A stretch of 6,612 nt of DNA. Source: Bacteroidota bacterium. Its GTDB lineage: Bacteria > Bacteroidota > Bacteroidia > Chitinophagales > Chitinophagaceae. Each line of letters opens with the position of its first letter. Position 1 is the first letter of the stretch. The stretch is taken from positions 1 through 6,612 of the forward strand of contig JAEWBD010000190.1 of assembly GCA_023391315.1 (NCBI GenBank), written 5' to 3'. Positions 6,282 to 6,612 of this stretch are shown piece after piece. The position numbers and the translations under genes were made by a program. Below the pieces are notes generated by a model, which was not told the origin of the DNA, searched no databases, and saw only the letters and a program-made list of their open reading frames with translations.

Positions 6282-6612
6282 CTATCGAACTTTCAACGTA
6301 ATGATCGATGCCACCACCAGCAGTATGGTTATAATCCAAAACCGCACAGCAATTTTATTTTCATGAAACCCTTTCTTCTGGTAATGATGATGTAGCGGGC
6401 TCATTAAAAACACACGTCGGCCTTCTCCATATTTCTTTTTTGTGTATTTGAAATAAGCAACCTGTATCACCACGCTTAAATTTTCAATAAGGAAAACGCC
6501 GCAGAAAATAGGGATCAATAATTCCTTACGCACAATTATTGCCAGCGATGCAATAATGCCGCCTAATGCAAGGCTTCCGGTATCACCCATAAACACTTGT
6601 GCGGGATAAGCA
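6282..6612 (-). CDS. mraY: Phospho-N-acetylmuramoyl-pentapeptide-transferase MraY (C-terminal part, start outside window)
   Basis: This integral membrane enzyme moves phospho-MurNAc-pentapeptide from UDP onto undecaprenyl phosphate, giving lipid I on the inner face of the cytoplasmic membrane. Only the last 109 codons are present; the frame stays open to the window edge, so the 5' end is missing through cropping and not through damage. The visible part begins AYPAQVFMGDTGSLALGG, which matches the family motif FMGD(V/T)GSLALGG containing a catalytic Asp. PLHHHY follows about 65 residues later and is the conserved MraY triple-His motif. Hydrophobic stretches follow the Asp motif (GGIIASLAII, then LLIPIFCGVFLIENLSVVIQ), and a last membrane helix (FWIITILLVVASIITL) ends just before the TAG stop. 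An apparent start at the GTG at 6594-6596 is internal and encodes the Val of VFMGD. It is the first gene of this dcw segment, 100 bp upstream of murD. The family assignment is nearly certain. Confidence 0.97.
   Translation of the reverse strand, partial: AYPAQVFMGDTGSLALGGIIASLAIIVRKELLIPIFCGVFLIENLSVVIQVAYFKYTKKKYGEGRRVFLMSPLHHHYQKKGFHENKIAVRFWIITILLVVASIITLKVR

Noticed and set aside
1..6612. New defence, mobile or accessory system
   Set aside because: All the coding space is taken by intact, conserved dcw genes in the expected order. No transposase, integrase, direct-repeat array or unknown gene is present.

Overview
The window is a six-gene stretch of the division and cell wall (dcw) cluster, and every gene lies on the minus strand. 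In transcription order, from high to low coordinates, the genes are mraY (3' end only), murD, ftsW, murG, murC and ftsQ (cut at the window edge). This order, with ftsQ directly after murC and no ddl or murB between them, fits Bacteroidota. The moderately AT-rich sequence, A-rich leaders without clear Shine-Dalgarno motifs, and protein details such as FMGDTGSLALGG in MraY point the same way. Chitinophagaceae or a relative is my best guess, from general resemblance only.

Layout: 6282-6612 is the C-terminal third of MraY. A 100-bp gap follows (6182-6281), the longest non-coding stretch in the window, and it holds a perfect 22-bp palindrome. Then come murD (4841-6181), a 38-bp gap, ftsW (3459-4802), murG (2304-3458) and murC (897-2300). 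A 37-bp gap precedes ftsQ (1-859). The ftsW, murG and murC genes are packed stop-to-start in one reading frame: TAA abuts the murG ATG, and TAG-TAA abuts the murC ATG. No plus-strand gene, RNA gene, mobile element or CRISPR array is supported.

The genes form one pathway. MurC and MurD add L-Ala and D-Glu to the UDP-MurNAc precursor in the cytoplasm. MraY transfers the finished UDP-MurNAc-pentapeptide to undecaprenyl phosphate to make lipid I, and MurG adds GlcNAc to make lipid II. FtsW polymerises lipid II at the septum, where FtsQ acts as a divisome scaffold. All visible catalytic motifs look intact, so this is a working housekeeping region and not an accessory island.

No new multi-gene system is visible. 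The points worth a second look are small: the operator-like palindrome before murD; short Pro/Gly-rich N-terminal extensions in MurC and MurG that lie on palindromic, repeat-like DNA; the single-frame ftsW-murG-murC arrangement; and an eight-codon ORF bridging murC and ftsQ.
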